Shown piece by piece: positions 45,896-54,874 of a DNA stretch of 64,000 nucleotides. This DNA comes from Pseudomonas fluorescens. Lineage in GTDB: Bacteria; Pseudomonadota; Gammaproteobacteria; Pseudomonadales; Pseudomonadaceae. How positions within the stretch are numbered: position 1 is the stretch's first letter; each line of letters starts with the position of its first letter. The notes under the pieces were generated by a model. That model searched no databases. It saw only the letters and a list, made by a program, of their open reading frames with translations, and was not told the origin of the DNA. Position numbers and translations under genes: made by a program. The stretch is taken from positions 62,001 to 126,000 of the forward strand of contig NZ_CABVHY010000009.1 of NCBI RefSeq assembly GCF_902497875.1, in the 5' to 3' direction.

Positions 45896-46660
45896 ATGTA
45901 CAAACTGACCATTGAAGGCCTGCATAAGTGTTACGGCGACCATGAAGTGCTCAAAGGTGTTTCGCTCAAGGCCAAAACCGGCGACGTCATCAGCCTGATC
46001 GGCGCCAGCGGCTCAGGCAAAAGTACCTTTTTGCGCTGCATCAACTTCCTCGAACAGCCCAACGAATGTGCCATGACCATGGATGACCAGCCGATCCGCC
46101 TGATCAAGGACCGGCATGGCATCCGCGTGGCCGACGAGGACGAGTTGCAACGGATCCGCACTCGTTTGGCGATGGTGTTCCAGCACTTCAACCTGTGGAG
46201 CCACATGACGGTGCTGGAAAACATCACCATGGCCCCGCGCCGGGTACTGGGTTGCAGCAAGAAAGACGCCGAAGACCGCGCCCGGCGTTATCTCGACAAG
46301 GTCGGCCTGGCTGCCCGGGTCGCCGATCAATACCCGGCGTTTCTGTCCGGCGGTCAACAGCAGCGCGTGGCCATCGCCCGGGCTCTGGCGATGGAACCGG
46401 AAGTCATGCTGTTCGACGAACCGACCTCGGCCCTTGACCCGGAACTGGTGGGCGAAGTGCTCAAGGTGATCCAGGGTCTGGCCGAAGAAGGCCGGACCAT
46501 GATCATGGTCACCCACGAAATGAGCTTCGCCCGCAAGGTGTCGAGCCAGGTGCTGTTTCTGCACCAGGGGCTGGTAGAGGAAGAAGGTACGCCGCAGGAG
46601 GTGCTGGGCAATCCGAAGAGTGAACGGCTCAGGCAGTTTCTCAGCGGCAACCTGAAATAA
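45896..46660 (+). CDS. Amino acid ABC transporter ATP-binding protein (HisP-like)
   Basis: A 254-residue ABC ATPase that energises the polar amino acid transporter. Walker A is GASGSGKST (36-44), the Q-loop is AMVFQHFNLWSHM, the signature is LSGGQQQRVAIARAL, Walker B is VMLFDEPTSALDP, and the switch histidine is in MVTHEMSFARKV. It starts MYKLTIEGLHKCYGDHEVLK. The insert with IRLIKDRHGIRVADEDELQR is characteristic of HisP. Last gene of the operon; no clear terminator follows, only family C REP hairpins. Confidence 0.94.
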   Translation: MYKLTIEGLHKCYGDHEVLKGVSLKAKTGDVISLIGASGSGKSTFLRCINFLEQPNECAMTMDDQPIRLIKDRHGIRVADEDELQRIRTRLAMVFQHFNLWSHMTVLENITMAPRRVLGCSKKDAEDRARRYLDKVGLAARVADQYPAFLSGGQQQRVAIARALAMEPEVMLFDEPTSALDPELVGEVLKVIQGLAEEGRTMIMVTHEMSFARKVSSQVLFLHQGLVEEEGTPQEVLGNPKSERLRQFLSGNLK

Positions 46661-46708
46661 CTTCCCTCCCTGGATACTCTGTTGCCGGTCACGCCGTTCG
46701 CAGTCCAT

Positions 46709-46772
46709 GTAGCAGCTGCCGCAGGCTCGGCAGCTGCTACACACAGCCGGACGCACCTTCGGCAGCTGCTAC
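46709..46772. repeat. Family C repeat hairpins
   Basis: GTAGCAGCTGCCGCAGGC with the complementary half GGCAGCTGCTAC at 46709-46740, followed by another half (TTCGGCAGCTGCTAC) at 46758-46772. It lies between the HisP-like gene and the small gene at 46806. Confidence 0.8.
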
Positions 46773-46805
46773 GGGAGGAATGTGTGGAGCCGGGAACCCG
46801 TTGCG

Positions 46806-47015
46806 TCAAGCTACGGGGGCGGGAGGCGGCTCATCCGGTAGGGTGGGCTCACCAGGTTCGGTCGGTTGTTCGTTCGGGGTATCCGGATCGGGTTGGCCAG
46901 GAATGCCGCCCGCCATCGTGACCGACGGATGCGCCAACAAAGACCAGGCCAGCATGCCAACCTGATTGGGCTCGAGTCTTGCCAGTTCGGCACTTATTCG
47001 CGGATCGATTTTCAT
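46806..47015 (-). CDS. Small hypothetical protein with Pro/Glu-rich tail, 69 aa
   Basis: The protein starts MKIDPRISAELARLEPNQVG, a helix-rich segment, then MLAWSLLAHPSVTMAG, and ends in a tail of prolines and acidic residues (GQPDPDTPNEQPTEPGEPTL). AGGAGTG lies just before the ATG. Proline, glutamate and aspartate make up most of the second half, so that part is extended. No known domain. The ordered N-terminus and the good start signal favour a real gene. It lies on the same strand as dcd, downstream of it, 107 bases apart. Confidence 0.65.
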   Translation of the reverse strand: MKIDPRISAELARLEPNQVGMLAWSLLAHPSVTMAGGIPGQPDPDTPNEQPTEPGEPTLPDEPPPAPVA

Positions 47016-47122
47016 AGGGCACTCCTGAGCGTTGGCCCGGCTCGCATTGCGCGAACCGGAGCAGTACTTTCAATAGAGTATCTGCCCGCTCAAGAATTCC
47101 CACTGTTCGTCAGATGTCGGAG

Positions 47123-47689
47123 TCAGGTACGCGGCAAGGTGACGCCCAGCTGCCCCTGGTACTTGCCACCACGGTCTTTATAGGAGATTTCACACTCTTC
47201 GTCGGATTCGAAAAACAGCATCTGCGCCACGCCTTCATTGGCGTAGATCTTCGCCGGCAGCGTGGTGGTGTTGGAGAATTCCAGGGTCACATGACCTTCC
47301 CACTCAGGCTCGAGCGGCGTGACGTTGACGATGATGCCGCAGCGCGCGTAGGTGCTTTTACCCAGGCAGATCGTCAGCACATTGCGCGGAATACGGAAAA
47401 ACTCCACGGTACGGGCCAGGGCGAAGGAGTTCGGCGGAATGATGCACACATCGCTTTTGACGTCGACGAAACTCTTCTCATCGAAGTTCTTCGGATCGAC
47501 GGTCGCCGAGTTGATGTTGGTGAACACCTTGAATTCATCCGCGCAACGCACGTCGTAGCCGTAGCTCGAGACGCCGTAGGAAATCACCCGGTCAGCGCCT
47601 TCGCCGCGCACCTGACGCTCTACAAAGGGCTCGATCATGCCGTGCTCTTGCGCCATGCGGCGAATCCACTTGTCCGATTTGATGCTCAT
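47123..47689 (-). CDS. dcd: dCTP deaminase
   Basis: A 188-residue enzyme that deaminates dCTP to dUTP, the main route to dTMP in Gammaproteobacteria. It starts [20 protein letters not shown]. The signature SSYGYDVRC, the serine-arginine segment around [20 protein letters not shown], and the catalytic Glu in [20 protein letters not shown] all match. Length fits E. coli Dcd (193). The last residues ([15 protein letters not shown]) include the C-terminal lid. Confidence 0.96.
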   Translation of the reverse strand: MSIKSDKWIRRMAQEHGMIEPFVERQVRGEGADRVISYGVSSYGYDVRCADEFKVFTNINSATVDPKNFDEKSFVDVKSDVCIIPPNSFALARTVEFFRIPRNVLTICLGKSTYARCGIIVNVTPLEPEWEGHVTLEFSNTTTLPAKIYANEGVAQMLFFESDEECEISYKDRGGKYQGQLGVTLPRT

Positions 47690-48044
47690 GGCGGGTGTCC
47701 TGAATAGCGAGGTGGAAAAATTCTGTCCGGCATCTTACCGGTGCTCGCCGTCGGGTTCAAAGTCTGGGGGGATTTTCTCGTCGATGCCCAGCAATAGTTA
47801 CAGTACACAGCCATGAGCACCGGACCGTCAGTCACGAAAATAGAGAAACCTTCGCAAAGACCATTGGCACGTTCCGGAAAACGGGTTAAGGTAGCGCCAC
47901 TGTGCTGCTTGTGTCACTGAGAATCTCTACACGATATGTTGAATTTCGATCCAACCATCTCCAAGAATTTTTCCTGCTCTTTGCACTCAGTCTCGGCCAG
48001 GGCTTTTCCTGAGTCGCAGTTAACTTTGTCCAAGGAGATACACC
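47690..48044. other. 355-base intergenic region before the cold-shock gene
   Basis: It contains the dcd promoter side and, near 47930-48044, the AT-rich leader of the cold-shock gene, which is likely a long 5' UTR as in other csp genes. A good ribosome site (AAGGAGA) lies 9 bases before the csp start. I find no further gene, repeat or terminator. Confidence 0.4.
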
Positions 48045-48254
48045 ATGTCTAATCGCCAAACTGGTACCGTTAAGTGGTTCAACGATGAAAAAGGCTTCGG
48101 CTTCATCACTCCACAATCCGGTGACGACCTGTTCGTTCACTTCAAAGCTATCCAATCTGACGGCTTCAAAAGCCTGAAAGAAGGCCAACAGGTCTCTTTC
48201 GTCGCTACCCGCGGCCAGAAAGGCATGCAAGCTGAAGAAGTTCAAGTTATCTAA
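48045..48254 (+). CDS. Cold-shock protein (CspA/CapB family)
   Basis: A 69-residue single cold-shock domain, an OB fold that binds single-stranded RNA and DNA. RNP1 is KGFGFIT and RNP2 is LFVHF; the start [20 protein letters not shown] is typical for Pseudomonas. The protein acts as an RNA chaperone, and several paralogs are not cold-induced, so the name is only a family label. Monocistronic, with terminator at 48271. Confidence 0.95.
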   Translation: MSNRQTGTVKWFNDEKGFGFITPQSGDDLFVHFKAIQSDGFKSLKEGQQVSFVATRGQKGMQAEEVQVI

Positions 48255-48270
48255 CTTGTAACTGATACAG

Positions 48271-48305
48271 CAAAAGCCCCGCCCTTAAAAGCGGGGCTTT
48301 TTTGT
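48271..48305 (+). terminator. Terminator of the cold-shock gene
   Basis: AAAAGCCCCGC, loop CCTTAAAA, GCGGGGCTTTTTT. Strong GC stem with a T6 run. Confidence 0.95.
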
Positions 48306-48361
48306 GCCTGTGTGTTTTGTCTGATGTAAAAGATCGCCAGAAAGCAGACTGCGACCCTTTA

Positions 48362-48858
48362 GCGGTTCTGGAGATGGCACAGCAGCAAGATCAAAAGATC
48401 GCAGCCTGCGGCAGCTCCTACAAGATCGCGTGCCCCTGCGATTTCACAGGTGTACCCGGTCGGCGTAGGAGCGGGCGCAGCCTGCGATCTTGTGGCGGTT
48501 CGGGAATGGCTCAGGAGCAAGATCAAAAGATCGCAGCCTGCGGCAGCTCCTACGGGATCGCGCGCCCCTGCGATTTCACAGGTGTACCCGGTCGGCGGCG
48601 AGCTGGCGCAGCCTGCGATCTTGTGGCGATTCTGGAGATGGCACAGGAGCAAGATCAAGAGATCGCAGCCTGCGGCAGCTCCTACAAGGTCGCGCGCTCC
48701 TGCGATTTCACAGGCGTACCCGGTCGGATCGCGCATTCCTGCGATTTCACAGGCGTACCCGGTCGGCGTAGGAGCTGGCGCAGCCTGCGATCTTGTGGCG
48801 GTTCTGGAGATGGCACAGGAGCAAGATCAAGAGATCGCAGCCTGCGGCAGCTCCTGCG
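48362..48858. repeat. Tandem REP array (3.5 units of about 131 bp)
   Basis: A unit of about 131-133 bases starting GCGGTTCTGGAGATGGCACA repeats at 48362, 48495, 48626 and 48798. Each carries a family A REP arm (GATCGCAGCCTGCGGCAGCT), then a common segment (CTGCGATTTCACAGGTGTAC, CCGGTCGG), and a degraded opposite arm (GCGCAGCCTGCGATCTTGTG). The third unit is longer (172 bases) because an inner piece of about 40 bases is duplicated. The fourth stops after the first arm at about 48858. The array fills most of the 648-base gap between the cold-shock gene and the DUF481 gene. It is open on the plus strand for 203 codons, but this is an effect of the repeats. Confidence 0.92.
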
Positions 48859-48902
48859 ACGCGTGTGCACCGGTCAAATGCAGGAGCTGTCAAAGGACAG
48901 GC

Positions 48903-49910
48903 TTACCAGGTAACGCCAAACCCTGCGGTGTAACGGGTCTTGTCCAAGGCCCCCTCCTGGGAACCACTGACAATATCCTTCTCCGCCTTGAGGTTGAGCG
49001 ATGCCCATTCCGTGACCCGGTAACGCAAACCGACTTCGGTATCGAGGGAGTAATCAGCCACACCCGATAGCGGCTTGCCGACTTCGCCGTTGGTGAAGAA
49101 CTCGACGCTCTTGCCGATCAGGAAACGGTTGTAGTCCCACTTCATCGCCAGGGAATAGAAGTTGTCCTTGCCGCCGTCCGCATACTCATAGTCAGTTCGG
49201 TTCAGCAGCGAGCCCAGGGAAAACGCGCCCAATTCATTATCCCAGAATTGATAACCCGGACCGGTACCCACGGTACGCTGGCGAGCCAGGTCTTCGACTT
49301 TGTCGCGTTTGTAGATTGCACGCCCCTGCCAGAACCATTTTTCGGTCAGGAAGCGGTCGAGCGAATATTCGCCTTTCCAGTTGTCTGTGGTCACCACATC
49401 GTCCTGGAACTCGCGGTTATATTCGCCTTCGGCCGTATGACGCCACTTGCCGTGACGCGCGGTGGTCTTGAAACCAACGTCGTAATCGTCGGTATCCTTT
49501 TCCGCACGCTGATAATCCAGCGCCATATCTACATTGCCCTTCCATACCAGATCTTCGACCACTGGCTTGGGTTTGAGGATCTGCTGGATACTCGCCAGCT
49601 CAACGGTCTTGGGACCATCACCGTTGGCCAGGGTCACCTTGCCGTCCTCCGCCGCATGCAGGGCTTTGGCCTTCTCCCCGGTGTAGGCATCCTGCTTGAC
49701 CAGCAGCTGCTGATCGCTCTCCAGAGTCTTGACCTGTTTCCAGTCAATCGGGACAGCTCCGGCGTATTCGGTCTGGATCAGCAGTTTGCCGCCATCAAAG
49801 ACGCTGATTTTACCGCTTAGCTTGTCACCGTTCTTCAACCAGACAGTATCGGCAAGCAAGGGAGAGGAGGCACTAGCAATAGCGAGGCACAGCAGGGTTC
49901 TGGACAACAT
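48903..49910 (-). CDS. DUF481-family outer membrane protein (YdiY-like)
   Basis: A 335-residue exported protein with a signal peptide (SRTLLCLAIASASSPLLA, cut before DTV). An N-terminal domain (residues 20-115, ADTVWLKNGDKLSGKISVFD) precedes a DUF481 beta barrel with alternating strands such as WKGNVDMALDYQRAEKDTDD and TDNWKGEYSLDRFLTEKWFW. It ends TRYTAGFGVTW, with the final aromatic residue that outer membrane barrels need for assembly by BAM. Start at the ATG 49910; a TTG six bases upstream is less likely. Ends close to the REP array. Confidence 0.86.
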   Translation of the reverse strand: MLSRTLLCLAIASASSPLLADTVWLKNGDKLSGKISVFDGGKLLIQTEYAGAVPIDWKQVKTLESDQQLLVKQDAYTGEKAKALHAAEDGKVTLANGDGPKTVELASIQQILKPKPVVEDLVWKGNVDMALDYQRAEKDTDDYDVGFKTTARHGKWRHTAEGEYNREFQDDVVTTDNWKGEYSLDRFLTEKWFWQGRAIYKRDKVEDLARQRTVGTGPGYQFWDNELGAFSLGSLLNRTDYEYADGGKDNFYSLAMKWDYNRFLIGKSVEFFTNGEVGKPLSGVADYSLDTEVGLRYRVTEWASLNLKAEKDIVSGSQEGALDKTRYTAGFGVTW

Positions 49911-50073
49911 AAGCAAAACAGGACTCAGGTTCGCGAAAAAAAGGCGGCATTATCCCCATAGAGAAAGCCTTAGCAAGGACTGACCCGACGATTAGTATTG
50001 AGTTCATTTCTCATCCAGCAATTAAGGACTTACTCTACAGACGGTCATACGACCTCATTGAGGACCCCAGAGC

Positions 50074-50427
50074 GTGACTGACTCACCTGCTGAATCCGAA
50101 AACCCGGCGCAAATCCGACGCACGGCGCTCTATCTGACACTTGCTCAAGTCCCCGCGGGCAAGGTGGTGAGCTATGGCCAGCTGGCCGAACTGGCCGGGC
50201 TCGGCCGCGCCGCACGCTGGGTCGGGCGCACCCTCAGCCAATTGCCCGGCGATACCAAATTGCCCTGGCATCGCGTGCTCGGTGCTGGTGGACGCCTCAG
50301 CCTGCCGGCCGGGAGCGCTTCCGGGGATGAGCAGCGCGCACGTTTACGCATGGAAGGCGTTAGTATCCTGAATAATCGTGTTGATATTCAGCGTCATGGC
50401 TGGCGCCCGGTAGAGCACAGCGGTTAG
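50074..50427 (+). CDS. Alkyltransferase-like protein (ATL), MGMT family
   Basis: A 117-residue DNA-binding protein related to O6-alkylguanine-DNA alkyltransferase. The active-site PCHR of the repair enzyme is PWHR here (Trp65 in the place of Cys), so it cannot accept the alkyl group. The rest of the C-terminal domain is present (VPAGKVVSYGQLAELAGLGR, RWVGRTLSQ). ATLs bind alkylated guanine and hand it to nucleotide excision repair. The start is GTG, with only a weak AGGACC before it. It precedes the AmpG-like gene, on the same strand, by 42 bases. Confidence 0.88.
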   Translation: MTDSPAESENPAQIRRTALYLTLAQVPAGKVVSYGQLAELAGLGRAARWVGRTLSQLPGDTKLPWHRVLGAGGRLSLPAGSASGDEQRARLRMEGVSILNNRVDIQRHGWRPVEHSG

Positions 50428-50469
50428 AGTGCGCGCTTTGTTTCCGTAATCTGAGGCAGACTCCAGCCC

Positions 50470-52014
50470 ATGCCCCGTCAAACCTGGCGCGCCGCACTCG
50501 CCGCCTATGCCAGCCCCTCGACCCTCGTGTTGTTGTTGCTGGGTTTCGCCGCCGGCCTGCCTTACATGCTGGTGTTTTCGACGCTTTCAGTCTGGTTGCG
50601 TGAGGCCGGAGTGGCCCGCGAAACCATCGGCTACGCAAGCCTGATCGGCCTCGCCTATGCCTTTAAATGGGTATGGTCGCCGCTGCTCGACCAATGGCGC
50701 CTGCCGTTTCTCGGCAAACTCGGTCGTCGTCGCTCCTGGCTGGTCCTGGCCCAGGCACTGGTCATCCTCGGATTGATCGGCATGGGCTTCTGCGACCCGC
50801 AAAAACACCTGTCATGGCTTATCGCTATCGCAGTGGTCGTGGCCTTCGCCTCGGCCACCCAGGACATCGCGGTCGACGCCTACCGCCTGGAAATTGCCGA
50901 AGACAGCCGGCAAGCTGCCCTGGCTGCGGCCTATATGTCCGGCTATCGAATTGCGGCATTGCTGGCCACGGCCGGAGCGCTGTTCTTCGCCGAAGGTTTC
51001 GGCTCCACCGGGTTCAACTATAAACACTCAGCCTGGGCCGGCACCTACATCCTGTTCGGTGCACTGATGATCCCGGCGCTGCTCACTACCCTCTTTATGC
51101 GTGAGCCGCCCGTACCGCTGCGCACTCAACTGTCGGCGGGCCGCTACAGCTTCGTGCATCAACTGGCCTCGGTGTTCGTCCTGATCGTGCTGCTGGTTTC
51201 CGTGCCGGCGATGTTTACCCAGCTCTACAACACCGATTTCGCCAGCGTCTTGTTCGACGGCATCAGCCCGCTCGACCTGGTACTGGAGGACCGAGCTTTC
51301 CTGCGGGCCATCCTCTACGTCACGCTCACCAGCCTGTGCCTCTCGAGCATAGGACGTCGCGGCCTGGCACCGGTGCTGACACCGGTCAACGACTTCATCC
51401 TGCGTTATCGCTGGCAAGCCTTCCTGCTGCTGGGCCTGATCGCCACCTATCGGATGTCCGACACGGTCATGGGCGTGATGGCCAACGTGTTCTACATCGA
51501 CCAGGGCTTCACCAAGGATCAGATCGCCAGTGTCAGCAAGATTTTCGGCTTGATCATGACCCTGGTCGGCGCCGGGATGGGTGGCTTGCTGATCGTGCGC
51601 TTCGGCATCCTGCCGATTCTGCTGATCGGTGGGATCGCCTCGGCCGGCACCAACCTGCTGTTCCTGATGCTCGCCGACATGGGCGCCAACCTGAACATGC
51701 TGATCGCCACTATCTCGCTGGATAACTTCAGCTCGGGCCTTGCCACTTCGGCGTTTGTCGCTTACCTGTCGAGCCTGACCAACCTGAAGTTCTCCGCAAC
51801 ACAATACGCCCTGCTCAGCTCGATCATGCTGTTGCTGCCACGGCTGATCGGCGGTTACTCCGGGGTGATGGTGGAGAAATACGGCTATCACGACTTTTTC
51901 CTGATCACCGCCCTGCTCGGCGTGCCAACCTTGCTCTTGATTGGTTTGCAGTGGCATCAGGAAAACCGCCGCGCTCGCGTGGCCAATGACGCTGCGGTCA
52001 CCGAAGAGTCCTGA
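50470..52014 (+). CDS. ampG: AmpG-family MFS permease (muropeptide)
   Basis: A 514-residue permease of the AmpG family with 12-14 helices. The N-terminus (LVLLLLGFAAGLPYMLVFST, then LSVWLREAGVARETIGYASL) and KWVWSPLLDQWRLPFLGK are close to E. coli AmpG, as is ATQDIAVDAYRLEIAED. AmpG imports anhydro-muropeptides from the periplasm for cell wall recycling and, in many Pseudomonas, feeds the AmpR/AmpC induction route. Pseudomonas can hold more than one paralog, so I cannot say whether this is the main one. No ampC or ampR is next to it. Confidence 0.8.
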   Translation: MPRQTWRAALAAYASPSTLVLLLLGFAAGLPYMLVFSTLSVWLREAGVARETIGYASLIGLAYAFKWVWSPLLDQWRLPFLGKLGRRRSWLVLAQALVILGLIGMGFCDPQKHLSWLIAIAVVVAFASATQDIAVDAYRLEIAEDSRQAALAAAYMSGYRIAALLATAGALFFAEGFGSTGFNYKHSAWAGTYILFGALMIPALLTTLFMREPPVPLRTQLSAGRYSFVHQLASVFVLIVLLVSVPAMFTQLYNTDFASVLFDGISPLDLVLEDRAFLRAILYVTLTSLCLSSIGRRGLAPVLTPVNDFILRYRWQAFLLLGLIATYRMSDTVMGVMANVFYIDQGFTKDQIASVSKIFGLIMTLVGAGMGGLLIVRFGILPILLIGGIASAGTNLLFLMLADMGANLNMLIATISLDNFSSGLATSAFVAYLSSLTNLKFSATQYALLSSIMLLLPRLIGGYSGVMVEKYGYHDFFLITALLGVPTLLLIGLQWHQENRRARVANDAAVTEES

Positions 52015-52132
52015 CTAACACCGGCTTTCGTCGCCCTTCCCGGTTCGTCCGGCCGAGATCCTGTACGCCAACGGATCTCGCCCGTACAATGCTCCGTCAT
52101 TTCTAGTCATTAGCAACCGACAACGGCCAACC

Positions 52133-53848
52133 ATGCGCACCAGTCAATATTTGCTCGCCACACAGAAAGAAACGCCTTCCGATGCGGTCGTGATCAGCCA
52201 TCAGCTGATGCTGCGCGCCGGCATGATCCGCAAACTCGCCTCGGGCCTGTACACCTGGCTGCCGATGGGCTTGCGAGTGATGCGCAAGGTCGAAGCCATC
52301 GTTCGTGAAGAAATGAACGCCGCCGGCTCTCTTGAAGTGTTGATGCCGAGCACGCAACCGGCTGAGCTGTGGCAGGAATCCGGTCGTTGGGAAGAGTACG
52401 GCCCTGAATTGCTGCGCTTCAAGGATCGCCACGGTCGCGATTTCTGCGCCGGCCCGACTCACGAAGAAGTGATCACGGACCTGATGCGCAACGAGTTGAG
52501 CAGCTACAAACAGCTGCCGATCAACCTGTACCAGATCCAGACCAAATTCCGTGACGAGATCCGCCCACGCTTCGGTTTGATGCGCGGCCGCGAGTTCATC
52601 ATGAAGGACGCCTATTCGTTCCACGCTGATCAGCCTTCGCTGCAGGTCACCTACGACCGCATGTACCAGGCGTATTGCAACGTATTCACCCGTCTGGGCT
52701 TGAAGTTCCGCGCTGTTGAAGCCGACAACGGCTCGATCGGCGGTGCCGGCTCCCACGAGTTCCACGTACTGGCCGAATCCGGCGAAGACGATATCGTCTT
52801 CAGCAACGGTTCTGAATACGCCGCGAACATCGAGAAAGCCGAAGCCGTGCCGCGCGAAACTTCCCGCGCCGCACCGGCCGAAGATCTGCGTCTGGTCGAC
52901 ACGCCGAACGCCAAGACCATCGCGCAACTGGTCGAAGGCTTCAACCTGCCGATCGAGAAGACCATCAAGACTCTGGTGGTTCACGCTGAAGAGAAAGGCA
53001 AGCTGATTGCCCTGATCATCCGTGGCGACCACGAGCTGAACGAAATCAAGGCCGCCAACCAGCCAGGCGTAGCCAGCCCGCTGGTCATGGCTTCCGAAGC
53101 CGATCTGCGCGACGCCATTGGCGCCGGCGCCGGTTCCCTCGGCCCGTTGAACCTGCCGCTGCCAATCATCATCGACCGTTCCGTCGAGCTGATGAGCGAC
53201 TTCGGCATCGGTGCAAACATCGACGACAAGCATTACTTCGGCGTGAACTGGGAGCGCGATCTGCCGGTTCCGACAGTGGCCGACCTGCGTAACGTCGTGG
53301 CCGGCGACCCAAGCCCGGACGGCAAGGGCACCCTGGAAATCAAGCGCGGCATCGAAGTCGGGCACATCTTCCAGCTGGGCAACAAGTACAGCAAAGCGAT
53401 GAAGTGCGAAGTGCTGGGCGAGAATGGCAAGCCGGTCACCCTGGAAATGGGCTGCTACGGCATCGGCGTTTCCCGCGTAGTGGCTGCGGCCATCGAGCAG
53501 AACAACGACGCCAACGGGATCATCTGGAGCGACACCCTGGCCCCGTTCCAAGTTGCCCTGGTGCCATTGCGCTACGAAACCGAACAGGTTCGCGAAGCCA
53601 CCGACAAGCTGTATGCAGAACTGACTGCAGCCGGCTTTGAAGTGCTGCTGGACGACCGTGACAAGAAAACCAGCCCGGGCATCAAGTTCGCAGACATGGA
53701 GCTGATCGGCATTCCACACCGGATCGTGGTCAGTGACCGCGGTCTCGCCGAAGGCAACCTGGAATACAAGAGCCGTACCGAAGCCGAAGCGCACGCGCTG
53801 CCGGTCGCTGACGTACTGTCGTTCCTCCAGGCCCGTATCCGTCGCTGA
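52133..53848 (+). CDS. proS: Prolyl-tRNA synthetase, bacterial type
   Basis: A 571-residue class II aminoacyl-tRNA synthetase. Motif 2 is [20 protein letters not shown] with the preceding [12 protein letters not shown] loop, and motif 3 is [20 protein letters not shown]. Between them (about residues 225-410) is the YbaK-like editing insert ([20 protein letters not shown]), which hydrolyses mischarged Ala-tRNA(Pro). The anticodon-binding domain ends [17 protein letters not shown]. Length equals E. coli ProS (572). An open frame of 612 codons on the opposite strand is a shadow. Confidence 0.97.
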   Translation: MRTSQYLLATQKETPSDAVVISHQLMLRAGMIRKLASGLYTWLPMGLRVMRKVEAIVREEMNAAGSLEVLMPSTQPAELWQESGRWEEYGPELLRFKDRHGRDFCAGPTHEEVITDLMRNELSSYKQLPINLYQIQTKFRDEIRPRFGLMRGREFIMKDAYSFHADQPSLQVTYDRMYQAYCNVFTRLGLKFRAVEADNGSIGGAGSHEFHVLAESGEDDIVFSNGSEYAANIEKAEAVPRETSRAAPAEDLRLVDTPNAKTIAQLVEGFNLPIEKTIKTLVVHAEEKGKLIALIIRGDHELNEIKAANQPGVASPLVMASEADLRDAIGAGAGSLGPLNLPLPIIIDRSVELMSDFGIGANIDDKHYFGVNWERDLPVPTVADLRNVVAGDPSPDGKGTLEIKRGIEVGHIFQLGNKYSKAMKCEVLGENGKPVTLEMGCYGIGVSRVVAAAIEQNNDANGIIWSDTLAPFQVALVPLRYETEQVREATDKLYAELTAAGFEVLLDDRDKKTSPGIKFADMELIGIPHRIVVSDRGLAEGNLEYKSRTEAEAHALPVADVLSFLQARIRR

Positions 53849-53867
53849 AACCAGATCAAGAGAAGTC

Positions 53868-54818
53868 ATGCTCAAGCGAAACACCTTAAGCCTCGGTGGT
53901 GCCGCCCTGTGCGGCACCCTGCTGCTCAGCGGCTGTGCCAACCAGATGTCTCAACGCAGCGAGCACGAGGAGCGCATCGAGCGCAAATTGCTCGAGCACA
54001 GCCTGCAGATCGATGTGGGCGAGCCTAAGGTGCTTGAGCTGCCGCAACGTCGTGTGCGGATCCACGAACAGAAGACCTTCGAGGTCACCGAATTCGAAGT
54101 CACCCGGCGCTATGATCGCTACACGCCTTACCAACCCTGGCGGGAGGTCTACGAGATCCCGTTGGGCGCAGTGGCGGTGGTGGCTGGCGTCGGCGCGAAC
54201 GTTGTCAATGTGTTCGCCCTCGGCAACTTGCCGGACAGCGTCACCATGGACTGGATCAGCTACGGCGTTGCGGGGCTCAACCCATTCATGAACGTGCAGT
54301 CCCATGGTCGTGCGCAGCAGAACCTCGCCGGCATCGACGAAATCCAGCGCGACAAACGTCGGGAGTATTCGAGCCTGCCGTGGAGCGAGCGCCCGGTAGA
54401 GGTCAAGACCGGCAAATATACCTTCAACCTGAGCACCGACCGCAACGGCGTTCTGCGCCTGAACCTGCTGGACAGCCCGTTTGCCGAACAGGACCTGAAC
54501 CACCTCGGCAAGCTGCAGATCAGTGTCGAAGATGCGCAGGATGAGGTGCATTCCGATTCGACCCTGGCCATCAGCAGCGCCTTGCGCGGCAAGATGCTCG
54601 AGGCTCACGGCCTGATCTACGACGACCTTGAGGATGACGAAGTCAGCCAGTGGGTGCACCGGGTAAAACGCCTGTCGGAACTGGGCCTGGAAGAAGAAGC
54701 CAGCGAACTGGAACAGAGCCTGATCGAATTGACCCGCAACGATCCCGAGTTGCAGCAAGAATTTCTCAAGTCACTGACCAAGGATGCCGGGCGACTGGTG
54801 GCTGATCCCGGGGCTTGA
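53868..54818 (+). CDS. Conserved hypothetical lipoprotein downstream of proS
   Basis: A 316-residue lipoprotein with lipobox LLSGC (Cys23) after SLGGAALCGTLLL. The mature part begins NQMSQRSEHEERIERKLLEH, a charged helical stretch, and contains a hydrophobic segment around residues 95-115 (PLGAVAVVAGVGANVVNVF), which may associate with a membrane. The C-terminal third is acidic and helical (YDDLEDDEVSQWVHRVKRLS). The ATG at 53868 lies 20 bases after proS, so the two are co-transcribed, the same order as PA0956-PA0957. Function unknown. Confidence 0.8.
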   Translation: MLKRNTLSLGGAALCGTLLLSGCANQMSQRSEHEERIERKLLEHSLQIDVGEPKVLELPQRRVRIHEQKTFEVTEFEVTRRYDRYTPYQPWREVYEIPLGAVAVVAGVGANVVNVFALGNLPDSVTMDWISYGVAGLNPFMNVQSHGRAQQNLAGIDEIQRDKRREYSSLPWSERPVEVKTGKYTFNLSTDRNGVLRLNLLDSPFAEQDLNHLGKLQISVEDAQDEVHSDSTLAISSALRGKMLEAHGLIYDDLEDDEVSQWVHRVKRLSELGLEEEASELEQSLIELTRNDPELQQEFLKSLTKDAGRLVADPGA

Positions 54819-54843
54819 TTGATTAAGGCTACGACGCGGTCCG

Positions 54844-54866
54844 TAGCAGCTGCCGAAGGCTGCTAC
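54844..54866. repeat. Family C repeat half
   Basis: GTAGCAGCTGCCGAAGGCTG followed by CTAC, a single short palindrome between the lipoprotein gene and dinB. Confidence 0.75.
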
Positions 54867-54874
54867 GCCACGCA

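Noticed and set aside
48362..48858. CRISPR array
   Set aside because: Repeat units are about 131 bases, without regular 28-37 base repeats and unique spacers, and no cas gene is present; these are REP elements.
48302..48913. A 203-codon open frame through the REP array
   Set aside because: The frame follows tandem repeats of REP sequence, includes the same peptide several times by repetition, and has no ribosome site or homology.
52103..53941. A 612-codon minus-strand frame over proS
   Set aside because: Opposite a complete prolyl-tRNA synthetase; composition is that of a shadow.
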